Below, one piece after another: positions 14,700-23,110 of a stretch of DNA of 23,619 bases (within the stretch, counting starts at the first letter, position 1; each line of letters opens with the position of its first letter). Below the pieces are notes generated by a model. The model was given only the letters and a program-made list of their open reading frames with translations. It ran no database searches and was not told the origin of the DNA. The stretch comes from an uncultured Bacteroidota bacterium (GTDB lineage: Bacteria > Bacteroidota > Bacteroidia > UKL13-3): assembly GCA_903888395.1 (NCBI GenBank), contig CAISTO010000053.1:1-23619 (forward strand). Reading direction: 5' to 3'. The translations under genes and the position numbers were made by a program.

Positions 14700-16889
14700 T
14701 TATTTTATAAATAACATTTCTCTATATTTTGGTAATTGCCATAAAGTATCATCTACTATAAACTCCAAAGCGTCACTTGCTGCTCTTACATTGTCAAATA
14801 GTGGTTTTACTTTATGACAGAAAATTAAGGCTGTTTTATGGGTATCGGCTGCATGATGTGCCTTATCTGTTTCCACTAAAAGTTTATCTACATTATCGCA
14901 AATAGTTTTGATATGTTTTGAAATTACTTCAATGGTTTTTAATTGTGTTTCATAAGTAGCTTTGCTTAATCCAGCTCCTTTTAAAGCTTGCACATTAATA
15001 GCTAATTTGCTTTGATATTCAACGGCAGCAGGAACCACATGCGAAATAGCTAATTGTGAAATTGTTTTTGCTTCAATGTCTATTTTTTTAACATACACTT
15101 CTTGCATAATTTCATAACGCGCATCTAACTCTATTTTACTAAAAATATTGTTTCTAATAAATAATTCTGTTGATTGTTTTGACACATAAGCGTTCAATGC
15201 TTCAGGAGTAGTTTTTACATTTGATAATCCACGTTTTACCGCTTCTTTTACCCATTCTTCACTGTACCCATTTCCTTCAAATAAAATATTTTTTGAAGCT
15301 TTATAATAGGCTTTTAGAATGGCTAAAATTGCTTCATTTTTAGTTTTTCCTTTTTTAATTAAAGCATCTACTTCTACTTTAAACTTATTCAATTGGTCAG
15401 CCATCACTGTGTTTAACACAATCATTGCATTAGCACAATTTGCACTAGAACCAACCGCACGGAATTCAAATTTATTTCCTGTAAATGCAAAAGGTGAAGT
15501 ACGGTTTCTATCGGTATTGTCCAATAAAATATCTGGTATTTTTATAACATTTATAGCTTGTTTTGATTTGGTATTTACTTTAGCACTCGACTTATCGTTT
15601 AAAATAGAATCTAACACATTGGTCATTTGGCTGCCAATAAAAATACTCATGATAGCTGGAGGTGCTTCATTAGCTCCAAGCCTATGGTCGTTACTTGCCG
15701 ATGCAATGGATGCACGTAATAAATCCGCGTTATCGTTCACGGCTTTTACTGCATTTACAAAAAAAGTAAGGAACTGAATATTTGTTTCTGGGTTTTTTGT
15801 AGGCGATAATAAATTAATACCTGTATTGGTAATTAAACTCCAATTATTATGTTTTCCGCTTCCGTTTACTCCAGCAAATGGTTTTTCGTGTAACAAAACT
15901 TTTAAACCATGACGTTGACTTACTTTTTCCATTAAATCCATTAACAATTGATTGTGGTCAACGGCTAAGTTTGCTTCTTCAAAATTTGGTGCGCATTCAA
16001 ATTGTCCAGGTGCTACTTCATTGTGACGGGTTTTTAAAGGAATTCCTAATTTGTAAGCTTCAGTTTCATAATCTACCATAAAGTCATGAACTCTTGGTGG
16101 AATTGAACCAAAATAATGATCGTCTAATTGTTGGCCTTTTTCGGGTGCATGTCCCAATAAAGTTCTGCCAGTAAGCATTAAATCAGGACGAGCATAATAC
16201 ATGGCCTCGTCAATTAAAAAATATTCTTGTTCTATTCCTAAACTGACAGATGCTTTGGTAACATTTTTATCAAAATAACTTGAACAAACAGATACAACAG
16301 CTTTTTCGGCTGCGTGCAATGCTTTTAATAGAGGTGCTTTAAAATCTAATGCTTCACCTGTATAAGCCACAAAAATAGTTGGAATACACAATGTTTTACC
16401 ATTACTTTCCTCCATAATAAATGCAGGCGATGAAGGATCCCAAGCTGTATAACCGCGTGCTTCAAAAGTATTTCTTATGCCACCATTAGGAAAACTGCTT
16501 GCATCTGGTTCTTGTTGAACCAATGCGCCACCCGAAAACTTTTCCATTGAACGGCCTTCTTCGGTTGGTTCAAAAAAAGCATCATGTTTTTCAGCAGTTG
16601 CACCCGTTAATGGTTGAAACCAATGTGTGTAATGAGTTACACCACGGCTCATTGCCCAATTTTTCATTCCTGAAGCTACAGCATCTGCATGAACACGGTC
16701 AATTTTTTCGCTCATTTTTACTGCTCTTGAAACTGCTTCATAAGCTTCTTTGCTTAAAAAGTTTTTCATGGCATTGTCGTTAAAAACATTGCTGTTGTAA
16801 AAATCAGAAACTTTATCTGAAGGGGCTTTTGTTAATACTGGAGTTCTGCTCAAGGCAGTTTTTAAAGCGTTAAAGCGTAAAGTTGACAT
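14700..16889 (-). CDS. glnN: Glutamine synthetase type III (GSIII, GlnN)
   Basis: It makes glutamine from glutamate, ammonia and ATP in the cytoplasm. The length of 729 residues matches GSIII, a dodecameric class much longer than GSI or GSII and typical of Bacteroidota. Visible landmarks are the GSIII N-terminal region with FEARGYTAWDPSSPAFI (142-158), the metal-binding GIEQEYFLID (218-227), RHNEVAPGQFE (288-298), NGSGKHNNWSL (342-352, the ATP/glutamate loop) and the DRNRTSPFAFTGNKFEFRA stretch (about 460-478). The C-terminal helical GSIII extension (about 500-729) is complete. Adenylylation control as in GSI is not expected. It is monocistronic by its own terminator. No amtB, glnB or glutamate synthase gene is nearby. 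Confidence 0.97.
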   Translation of the reverse strand: MSTLRFNALKTALSRTPVLTKAPSDKVSDFYNSNVFNDNAMKNFLSKEAYEAVSRAVKMSEKIDRVHADAVASGMKNWAMSRGVTHYTHWFQPLTGATAEKHDAFFEPTEEGRSMEKFSGGALVQQEPDASSFPNGGIRNTFEARGYTAWDPSSPAFIMEESNGKTLCIPTIFVAYTGEALDFKAPLLKALHAAEKAVVSVCSSYFDKNVTKASVSLGIEQEYFLIDEAMYYARPDLMLTGRTLLGHAPEKGQQLDDHYFGSIPPRVHDFMVDYETEAYKLGIPLKTRHNEVAPGQFECAPNFEEANLAVDHNQLLMDLMEKVSQRHGLKVLLHEKPFAGVNGSGKHNNWSLITNTGINLLSPTKNPETNIQFLTFFVNAVKAVNDNADLLRASIASASNDHRLGANEAPPAIMSIFIGSQMTNVLDSILNDKSSAKVNTKSKQAINVIKIPDILLDNTDRNRTSPFAFTGNKFEFRAVGSSANCANAMIVLNTVMADQLNKFKVEVDALIKKGKTKNEAILAILKAYYKASKNILFEGNGYSEEWVKEAVKRGLSNVKTTPEALNAYVSKQSTELFIRNNIFSKIELDARYEIMQEVYVKKIDIEAKTISQLAISHVVPAAVEYQSKLAINVQALKGAGLSKATYETQLKTIEVISKHIKTICDNVDKLLVETDKAHHAADTHKTALIFCHKVKPLFDNVRAASDALEFIVDDTLWQLPKYREMLFIK

Positions 16890-17007
16890 TTAATTAGATT
16901 TATTTTTGGTGTAAAAATAATAAATAACAAAAAATTAGCCCTATTTTTTTATAATTATTTTTCAAGATAATTTGCAGGGCCTTTTAAACTCAAAGACCTT
17001 GAGCAAA

Positions 17008-17709
17008 TTATTTTTTAGGACCTTTGGGTTGTAAGGGTCTAATTTCTAAATTTACCGTGTGAAAATTATCAGGCATTTGCAAAGCAAAAATTAAATTAGC
17101 CGCCACATCCTCGGGCATTAACATATAATCGTGGGGTTTTACTCCCGGACTATTTCTAAAAAAATCAGTTTTGGTTGAGCCAGGATAAATACATGTTACT
17201 TTTATTTTAAAATCGCGCACTTCACGAAATAATGATTCTGACAAACCTTTCACCGCCCATTTTGTAGCACAATATCCCGAAACCTGAGCCATTCCTTCTA
17301 ATGCAGCTGTAGAAGCAATATTTATAATATGGCCACTTTCCTTTTCTTTCATTTTAGGCAAGGCCATTTTACAACAATAAAAAATGCCATTTACATTGGT
17401 TTCTTGCATTTCATGAAATTGTTCAATTGGCAGGTCTTCTAAAAAACCAAAATAACCTAAGCCAGCATTATTAATTAAAATATCGATGGTTTCATTGCTT
17501 GCAGCAAAAACCTGTGAAAATGCATTTTGTACCGATTCAAAACTTCTAACATCGCAAAGAATAAACGTGTAATTTGGATTTGAAATGTCATTATTGTTTC
17601 GGCCAAAACCAAAAACTTGAGCGCCATTTTCTAATAATTTTTGGCAAACTGCTTTGCCTATTCCTTTGCTTACGCCTGTTACAACTGCTATTTTGTTTTG
17701 TAAATTCAT
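17008..17709 (-). CDS. Short-chain dehydrogenase/reductase (classical SDR)
   Basis: A 233-residue single-domain classical SDR, probably NADP(H)- or NAD(H)-dependent and cytoplasmic; the substrate is not predictable. The cofactor-binding TGVSKGIG is at 11-18, NNAG at 80-83, and the catalytic Ser-Tyr-Lys set is S133 (in INIAST), Y146 and K150 (in GYCATK). The PGSTKTDF segment after the active site is the usual cofactor-contacting loop. The N-terminus MNLQNKIAVVTG fits the start without adjustment. It is oriented like glnN but separated by 118 bases. A perfect 16-bp palindrome lies 23 bases upstream of the ATG at a predicted transcription start, suggesting its own regulated promoter. Confidence 0.92.
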   Translation of the reverse strand: MNLQNKIAVVTGVSKGIGKAVCQKLLENGAQVFGFGRNNNDISNPNYTFILCDVRSFESVQNAFSQVFAASNETIDILINNAGLGYFGFLEDLPIEQFHEMQETNVNGIFYCCKMALPKMKEKESGHIINIASTAALEGMAQVSGYCATKWAVKGLSESLFREVRDFKIKVTCIYPGSTKTDFFRNSPGVKPHDYMLMPEDVAANLIFALQMPDNFHTVNLEIRPLQPKGPKK

Positions 17710-17732
17710 ATTGTTGGATTGAAAGATTTGAA

Positions 17733-17779
17733 TCCCGATTAATCGGGAGCAAGATTACACAAATTGATTACTTGTCCAA
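17733..17779 (-). promoter_or_regulatory. Predicted SDR promoter with a palindrome at the expected +1
   Basis: Reading the minus strand: TTG (17779-17777), 19 bases, TAATCTTG (17757-17750, one mismatch to TAnnTTTG). The perfect palindrome TCCCGATTAATCGGGA (17748-17733) then begins one base later, where transcription should start. Position and symmetry suit an operator for a dimeric repressor. A dispersed repeat is the alternative. Confidence 0.45.
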
Positions 17780-17841
17780 GAATAACTTCATCTATCATTT
17801 GAATTTATTTCAAATCTTCCCCTTTTTTTTGTTTATTATTG

Positions 17842-17869
17842 CAGGCTTAATAATTTTATATTAAGCCTG
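17842..17869. repeat. Hairpin CAGGCTTAATA, 11-bp perfect stem
   Basis: Arms 17842-17852 and 17859-17869 are perfectly complementary with a 6-base loop. No T-run follows on either strand, so it is not a good terminator. It lies in the 216-base space between the divergent SDR and methyltransferase genes and could be part of the methyltransferase leader or an intergenic palindrome. Confidence 0.45.
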
Positions 17870-17925
17870 TTGCCAGCTTATTAATCGGATATGAGTTGGT
17901 TTAAAAATATAAATAAAATACAATT

Positions 17926-19116
17926 TTGAAAAACATTACATCTGGGCAATTTAAAATGATTGCCAAAACTCAACAAGGTCTTGAGCCATTATTAGAAAAA
18001 GAATTATTAGAATTAGGAGCTGTAAATACTCAACGACATAAGCGTGCCGTTAGTTTTGAAGGCAATAAAAGATTATTGTATAAAGTGAATTTACATTCAC
18101 GTTTGTCGTTAAAAATTTTGGTTCCGTTTTTTAACTTTAAAGCTATAAACGATAAACAACTTTACGATGCCATTAGTTCTATTAATTGGGATGACTTATT
18201 GAGTGTAAATGGTACCCTAGCAGTTGATGGTTTATTACGTTCCGATTATTTTAATCATTCACAATACATCGCTTTAAAAACCAAAGATGCCATTGTTGAT
18301 CAATTTAGAGAAAAATATAAAAAACGTCCAGATGTAGATGTTGTAAATCCTGATTTACGTTTGAACTTACATATTTTTCAAGATACTGCCACCCTTTCAC
18401 TTGATTCAAGTAACGATTCTTTGCACCGCAGAGGTTATCGCGAAGATGCTAACAAGGCGCCATTGAACGAAGTTACTGCTGCAGCCATTGTAAAAATGTG
18501 TGGATGGAATGGTGCTGAACCTTTAATGGATGGCATGTGTGGAAGTGGTACTATTTTGATAGAAGCAGCCATGATTGCTTTAAATATTCCTGCTAATTAT
18601 TTAAGAAAACGCTTCGGTTTTCAATCGTGGTTAGATTATGACCATCAACTTTGGCAAGAAGTAAAACACGAAGGAAAAGCTGGAATCAAAAATATTCCTT
18701 TAAAAATAAATGGTTCTGATATTTCGTGGGATACTTTAGAAATTGCTAAAAGCAATGTAGAAAAAGCTGGATTAGCTGGAGTGATAAAATTAGATAAAAT
18801 TCCTTTTGAAAACCTAACGCCTAATTCGCCAAAAGGTTGTTTAATTATGAATCCACCTTATGGCGAACGTTTGGAATTAGAAGAAGCAAATGCTTTTTAT
18901 AAAATGATAGGTGATAAATTCAAAAAAGATTTTTCAGGTTGGCAAGCTTGGGTACTTTCATCTAACCAAAATGCTATGAAAAGTATTCGCTTAAAAACAT
19001 CACAACGATTGTTGGTATTTAACGGTCCGCTCGAATGTAAATTTCACCAATACGAAATGTATCAAGGAACCAAAAGAGTTTTTGATGCGGAACCTAAAGT
19101 GGAGAGCGGGGAGTAA
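17926..19116 (+). CDS. THUMP-domain 23S rRNA guanine-N2 methyltransferase (RlmL/YpsC family)
   Basis: A 396-residue SAM-dependent RNA methyltransferase. An N-terminal ferredoxin-like plus THUMP region (about 8-160) begins FKMIAKTQQGLEPLLEKEL, closely resembling RlmL openings (ARGLEELLKTEL in E. coli). The RRGYR segment (168-172) precedes the Rossmann domain. Motif I is DGMCGSGTILIEAA (202-215) and the catalytic NPPYGERL is at 309-316, the pattern for N2-guanine methylation. By family it probably acts on G2445 of 23S rRNA, but it lacks the RlmK half found in the long gammaproteobacterial fusion. I keep the TTG at 17926 as start because the residues FKM just before the internal ATG (17956) are conserved in Bacteroidota relatives as I recall them; ATG 17956 remains possible. 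Confidence 0.88.
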   Translation: MKNITSGQFKMIAKTQQGLEPLLEKELLELGAVNTQRHKRAVSFEGNKRLLYKVNLHSRLSLKILVPFFNFKAINDKQLYDAISSINWDDLLSVNGTLAVDGLLRSDYFNHSQYIALKTKDAIVDQFREKYKKRPDVDVVNPDLRLNLHIFQDTATLSLDSSNDSLHRRGYREDANKAPLNEVTAAAIVKMCGWNGAEPLMDGMCGSGTILIEAAMIALNIPANYLRKRFGFQSWLDYDHQLWQEVKHEGKAGIKNIPLKINGSDISWDTLEIAKSNVEKAGLAGVIKLDKIPFENLTPNSPKGCLIMNPPYGERLELEEANAFYKMIGDKFKKDFSGWQAWVLSSNQNAMKSIRLKTSQRLLVFNGPLECKFHQYEMYQGTKRVFDAEPKVESGE

Positions 19117-19228
19117 GGATAAATATAACTAAAAAGATATTGATTCATAACTTTATAAGATTAGTCAGTTGAGACATTTTATAAAAAGCGATATGACTTT
19201 TTTTTCCTTTTTTATATAAAAGAATTTG

Positions 19229-19295
19229 AACCACATAGAAACATAGAGAACATAGCACTTAACTTTATTTCCTATTTATCTATGTGGTTTTTTTT
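19229..19295 (+). terminator. AACCACATAG hairpin element with trailing T-run (interspersed repeat, likely terminator)
   Basis: AACCACATAG (19229-19238) pairs perfectly with CTATGTGGTT (19280-19289), and eight T follow (19288-19295). The left half also holds ACATAG three times in short succession. I recall this ACCACATAG/CTATGTGG palindrome as a dispersed intergenic element in Bacteroidota. Here it lies 112 bases after the methyltransferase stop and could end that transcript. Confidence 0.6.
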
Positions 19296-19384
19296 GTTGG
19301 AAAACAATTTGGCTAAATTTATTATAACAATTTTAGCTGACTTTTAAGATCCCTTTTTTTTGATATATTTCTCTAGTCTTCTTG

Positions 19385-21706
19385 CTAAAAATTTACCAAT
19401 AATTGAACAACAACTGTTCGTGCAGGATCCATTTTTCCTGGTCTAGTAGCAAATTCTCTGTTGGTTAAATTATTTACCAAAAACCCAAACGAATAGTTTT
19501 TAGCAGGTTTAAATCCTATGCGAACATTATGAACTACATCTGCAATTCCTGCATTTTCAAAAAACTTTTTTACGCCAGGTAAAAGCAATACAAATTCATC
19601 TACACGTTCATATACACTGTAATAAAAAATAGAGTATCCAAAAGTAAGTTTATGGTAGGTTAAATCTATATCAAATTTGGCAGTTGTTCTATTCCTATTT
19701 GTCAGCAAAGCTTTGTATAAATCACTTCCTGGTTGGGCCTTATCTACGCTTAAACTTTTAAGAAATAAATTGGTATAATTTCCATAATCTTTCAGGCTAT
19801 TGTCAACGCTCATATTCACTGGTAAACTATAAGTATACCCTGTTAAAATACGAATCATTACATCTTTAATTTTTCCTTCGCCTTGCACACTTAAATCAAT
19901 TCCGCCAGCACGAACATGACCTAAATTAAATGCTTTAAAACCTAAATTAGGATCGGGATTATCAGGTGTTGGATGTTTGTTGTATTGGTCAAACTTATAG
20001 TCAATCATACTGTCATAATCTTGCATAAAAATAGCGCAATCAAGTGAACCTACAAACCCTGCAATTTTAAAACCTTGTTGCACGCCAATTTCTGCAGTCC
20101 ACCCTTTTTCTGGAACCAATGTTGTATTTGGTATTACAGAAAGGAATGAAATTTTATCTTCTACAAATTTTTCACTGATAGAAGGCACCCTATAACCTTC
20201 AGAATAATTAGAGCGGATAAATGTTTTTTTAGCTACTTGCCAATTTAAACCTATTCTTCTTAAAAGTGCTTTTTCTACTTTACTAGTATCTTGAGCAATG
20301 GCTTCATATCGCAAACCAGCAGTAACAATTAATTTTTTATAAGTAAAATCGGCTTGGGAATAAATAGCAGCAGTTGCCCCTCCAAAAACACCTTTATATA
20401 AATTGCCATTTGCAAGTAAAGTGGTGCTATAAATGCCACTATTTAAAGTAAAATAGTTATTAATTTTATACTTGTTATTATAGTCAAATGCATACAAATT
20501 TGCTATCGCATCATGTTCCGATTGATATCTTTTTACCTCTACCAATCTGGCTATTTGATAAAACCTGAATTTTACAGAATGACTCATGTTTCCACGCTTA
20601 TAATCCAAATGTGGATCAACGCTTATAATTCTGTAAAAATTATCAATAATTTTTTTGCTGTCAAACTGTTTTAACGTACCTGAATCGGCATTGGCCCATA
20701 AAAAATAATTTCCCGATTTTTCAAACATCAAATTACCATTCAATCCAAACGATAAATTTTTATTGTTTTTAGGGCGATAGCGTGTTTTAAAATAAGTTCT
20801 AGCTCTCAGTTCATCGTTATATTGCAAATGGCTGCGCGTACTTGAAACATTTCCACTCAGCACCAAATCAAAATTGCCAAACATTTGCTTGTGCGAAAAA
20901 AACATTCCATTATTAAATGGTTGGGTTGATTTTTCCCACCAATTAATGATTGATCTATCATAATTTTGCATCACACCTTGATAGCTTTGAATTTTAGTTT
21001 GTGGCTTCATAGTTGGCCAGCCAGTTCTTACATTGATAGTTCCATTTAGCGCAGCTGAGCCATATAAAACCGATGAAGCACCTTTAATTACTTCCACTTG
21101 TTCGGCTGCTTCTATTGGTAAAAATTTCCATCGTGCATCACCCAAATCGGCTCCTAATAAAGGCATGTCGTCTAATAATACTGCAATTCTGTTTCCAGTG
21201 CCATAACTCCAGCCCACACCGCCTCTAATACTTGCCTGCCCATCTGCCACTTGCACACCTGGTAATCGGTTAATAACCTGCGATAAATCGGTGCTATTTG
21301 TGTTTTCTATTAAATAAGGTTTGATGATACTTACCGAAGCAATTTCTTTTGCTACTTGCTTTCCTTCGCGTGAACCAGCAATTACTATTTGATTCATTTG
21401 ATCAGAAAAAGCTTCTAACTCTATTTGAATTTTTTTATTGGCACCTTCGTCTAAATCTATGGTTAAAAAAGCTGTTCTGTAACCAACCCGCGAAATTTTT
21501 AAATTATGTTTTCCTGCAATTGTATTGAATGAAAAAGTACCTAAGCTGTCAGTAAATATTTGCTTTTTTTTGTCGAGTGTTACTACGATGTATTCAACGG
21601 GTTTTTGAGTAACTAAATCTATTACAGTTCCTTTAATTCTAGCTTGCTGTGCAATAGCAATCACGCATGTAAAAAATGTAAATAAAAGCAGGTAAATATA
21701 TTTCAT
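19385..21706 (-). CDS. TonB-dependent receptor with N-terminal carboxypeptidase-regulatory-like domain
   Basis: An outer-membrane TonB-dependent transporter of 773 residues, the size of siderophore, cobalamin or metal receptors rather than SusC. The signal peptide (about 1-20, ending AIAQ) is followed by a CarboxypepD_reg-like domain (about 22-98, GTVIDLVTQKPVEYIVV and GKHNLKISRVGYR). The plug (about 105-228) includes VLLDDMPLLG and VEVIKGASSVLYGSAALNG, then INVRT. The barrel runs to the C-terminal VNNLTNREFATRPGKMDPAR and a final Phe. The YSEGYRVPSISEKF segment is a typical barrel motif of FepA/BtuB-like receptors. It stands alone: no ABC transporter, periplasmic binding protein, regulator or TonB gene is adjacent, so the ligand cannot be inferred. 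Confidence 0.92.
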   Translation of the reverse strand: MKYIYLLLFTFFTCVIAIAQQARIKGTVIDLVTQKPVEYIVVTLDKKKQIFTDSLGTFSFNTIAGKHNLKISRVGYRTAFLTIDLDEGANKKIQIELEAFSDQMNQIVIAGSREGKQVAKEIASVSIIKPYLIENTNSTDLSQVINRLPGVQVADGQASIRGGVGWSYGTGNRIAVLLDDMPLLGADLGDARWKFLPIEAAEQVEVIKGASSVLYGSAALNGTINVRTGWPTMKPQTKIQSYQGVMQNYDRSIINWWEKSTQPFNNGMFFSHKQMFGNFDLVLSGNVSSTRSHLQYNDELRARTYFKTRYRPKNNKNLSFGLNGNLMFEKSGNYFLWANADSGTLKQFDSKKIIDNFYRIISVDPHLDYKRGNMSHSVKFRFYQIARLVEVKRYQSEHDAIANLYAFDYNNKYKINNYFTLNSGIYSTTLLANGNLYKGVFGGATAAIYSQADFTYKKLIVTAGLRYEAIAQDTSKVEKALLRRIGLNWQVAKKTFIRSNYSEGYRVPSISEKFVEDKISFLSVIPNTTLVPEKGWTAEIGVQQGFKIAGFVGSLDCAIFMQDYDSMIDYKFDQYNKHPTPDNPDPNLGFKAFNLGHVRAGGIDLSVQGEGKIKDVMIRILTGYTYSLPVNMSVDNSLKDYGNYTNLFLKSLSVDKAQPGSDLYKALLTNRNRTTAKFDIDLTYHKLTFGYSIFYYSVYERVDEFVLLLPGVKKFFENAGIADVVHNVRIGFKPAKNYSFGFLVNNLTNREFATRPGKMDPARTVVVQLLVNF

Positions 21707-22006
21707 TAATCAACTAAATGGGTTGTGGTAAAAAAAACAAATATGGAAAATTCTAATTGAATTTTATTTAATTATTTATCAAATGTAAAATAAAAACTTT
21801 TCATGCTATAATTGACATTGAATTTATTGGTCATTTTTTAAACAGATTTTTTAATTAACAATGATAAAATTAAGAAATTGTATTTTAATTCATCAACTTC
21901 ATTATAGTTATTAAAAATCTAATTAAACGTACTTTTATTATTAGACTAAATTCCTAATTTGCGAACATATTTTAAACCTAAAAATAAACTTGCATTATTA
22001 TATAAA
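21707..22006. other. AT-rich divergent intergenic region between the second receptor gene and galE
   Basis: This 300-base gap must hold promoters for two divergent genes. I see a 19-base palindrome AAAATTC-TAATT-GAATTTT at 21747-21765, next to a weak minus-strand CATATTTG (21745-21738) that resembles a -7 element. The only open frames are very short (for example 17 codons from 21860). No RNA gene or repeat copy is recognisable. Confidence 0.5.
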
Positions 22007-23020
22007 ATGAAAATATTGGTAACAGGCGGAACCGGCTATATTGGTTCGCACACGGTAGTGGAACTTTTTAATGCAGGCCATGAAGTAGTAGTCATCGATA
22101 ATTTTGATAATTCATATCCTGAAGTATTAGAAAATATTGAAAAAATTACTGGCAAAAAGGTTGATTTTACTAATGTTGACATTAGAAATAAGCAAGCTTT
22201 AACCGATTTTTTAATGGCTCAAAAAGGCATTGATGCGGTGATTCATTTTGCAGCATTTAAAGCTGTTGGCGAAAGTGTAGAAAATCCTTTAAAATATTAC
22301 GAAAACAATGTAGGTGGAACCGTGAATTTGCTTTATGCAATGGAAGCCGCGGGAATTCATCAAATTGCTTTTTCGTCATCATGTACGGTTTATGGTGAAG
22401 CCAATCCTCCTGTTGATGAAAATACACCCCGACCTGCAGCGCAATCGCCATATGGTAATACCAAACAAATATGCGAAGAAGTGTTGTTTGATTATACCAA
22501 AGCCAGTAATTTAAAAGTTGTTTCATTGCGCTATTTTAATCCAGTTGGCGCTCACGATTCTGCTTTAATTGGCGAATTGCCAATAGGCATTCCCAATAAT
22601 TTAGTGCCATTTATTACTCAAACTGCCATTGGAAAACGGGAAGTTTTAACCGTATTTGGTAACGATTATCCCACACCTGACGGAACTTGTATTCGCGATT
22701 ATATTCACGTAGTAGATTTGGCAAAAGCGCATGTGAAAGCCATAGAGTTTTTAGAAATGAAAAAATATACAGATGCTTATAGCGTATTTAATTTAGGAAC
22801 AGGACAAGGAAGCTCGGTTTTAGAAGCCATTCATTCGTTTGAAAAAGTTACGGGTGTAAAAGTAAATTATAAAATAGGTACAAGAAGAGCAGGCGATATT
22901 GCACAAATTTATGCAAATTGCGATAAAGCAACCAACGAATTAGGTTGGAAAACAGAACGCGATTTAGACAATTGTATGCTTACTTCGTGGATTTGGGAAA
23001 AACATTTAGCAGGAAAATAG
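22007..23020 (+). CDS. galE: UDP-glucose 4-epimerase GalE
   Basis: GalE interconverts UDP-glucose and UDP-galactose using tightly bound NAD, feeding galactose into LPS, capsule or the Leloir pathway. With the ATG at 22007 the product is 337 residues, the normal size. The frame is open to a TTG at 21959, but family members start at MKILVTGG. The NAD-binding GGTGYIG is at 7-13, the catalytic S124 lies in SSSCTVYG, and Y149 and K153 lie in SPYGNTK, the same numbers as in the E. coli enzyme. The C-terminal RAGDIAQIYANCDKA segment, which contacts the nucleotide, is present. It lies 90 bases before rfbB in the same direction, suggesting a nucleotide-sugar cluster that continues past the window. Confidence 0.97.
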   Translation: MKILVTGGTGYIGSHTVVELFNAGHEVVVIDNFDNSYPEVLENIEKITGKKVDFTNVDIRNKQALTDFLMAQKGIDAVIHFAAFKAVGESVENPLKYYENNVGGTVNLLYAMEAAGIHQIAFSSSCTVYGEANPPVDENTPRPAAQSPYGNTKQICEEVLFDYTKASNLKVVSLRYFNPVGAHDSALIGELPIGIPNNLVPFITQTAIGKREVLTVFGNDYPTPDGTCIRDYIHVVDLAKAHVKAIEFLEMKKYTDAYSVFNLGTGQGSSVLEAIHSFEKVTGVKVNYKIGTRRAGDIAQIYANCDKATNELGWKTERDLDNCMLTSWIWEKHLAGK

Positions 23021-23091
23021 ACCATAGAAAATAGCCTATAGACCATGGGCAAAAAATAGTATTAATTTTAAAGACGTAACATGTTATGTCT
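23018..23091. repeat. Intergenic repeat material between galE and rfbB
   Basis: TAGACCAT occurs at 23018-23025, starting within the galE stop codon, and again at 23039-23046. Further on, AGACGTAACATGTTATGTCT (23072-23091) is a 20-bp palindrome with one mismatched pair. I recall an AGACGTAACATGTTACGTCT-type palindrome as a dispersed intergenic element in several phyla. No T-run follows, so it is not a terminator. Confidence 0.55.
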
Positions 23092-23110
23092 CTACAAATA
23101 CAAAACACAA

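Noticed and set aside
15319..15777. 152-codon plus-strand open frame inside glnN
   Set aside because: It is antisense to conserved GSIII motifs, so it is an incidental open frame. The same holds for 15878-16081 and 16499-16783.
16967..17011. Terminator of the SDR gene formed by ATAATTTGC and GCAAATTAT
   Set aside because: The arms overlap the stop codon, the loop is 27 bases and the stem is AT-rich with no good T-run, so it is too weak to annotate.
21860..21913. 17-codon ATG frame in the AT-rich gap before galE
   Set aside because: Too short, with no ribosome binding site or recognisable product. Such frames are expected by chance.
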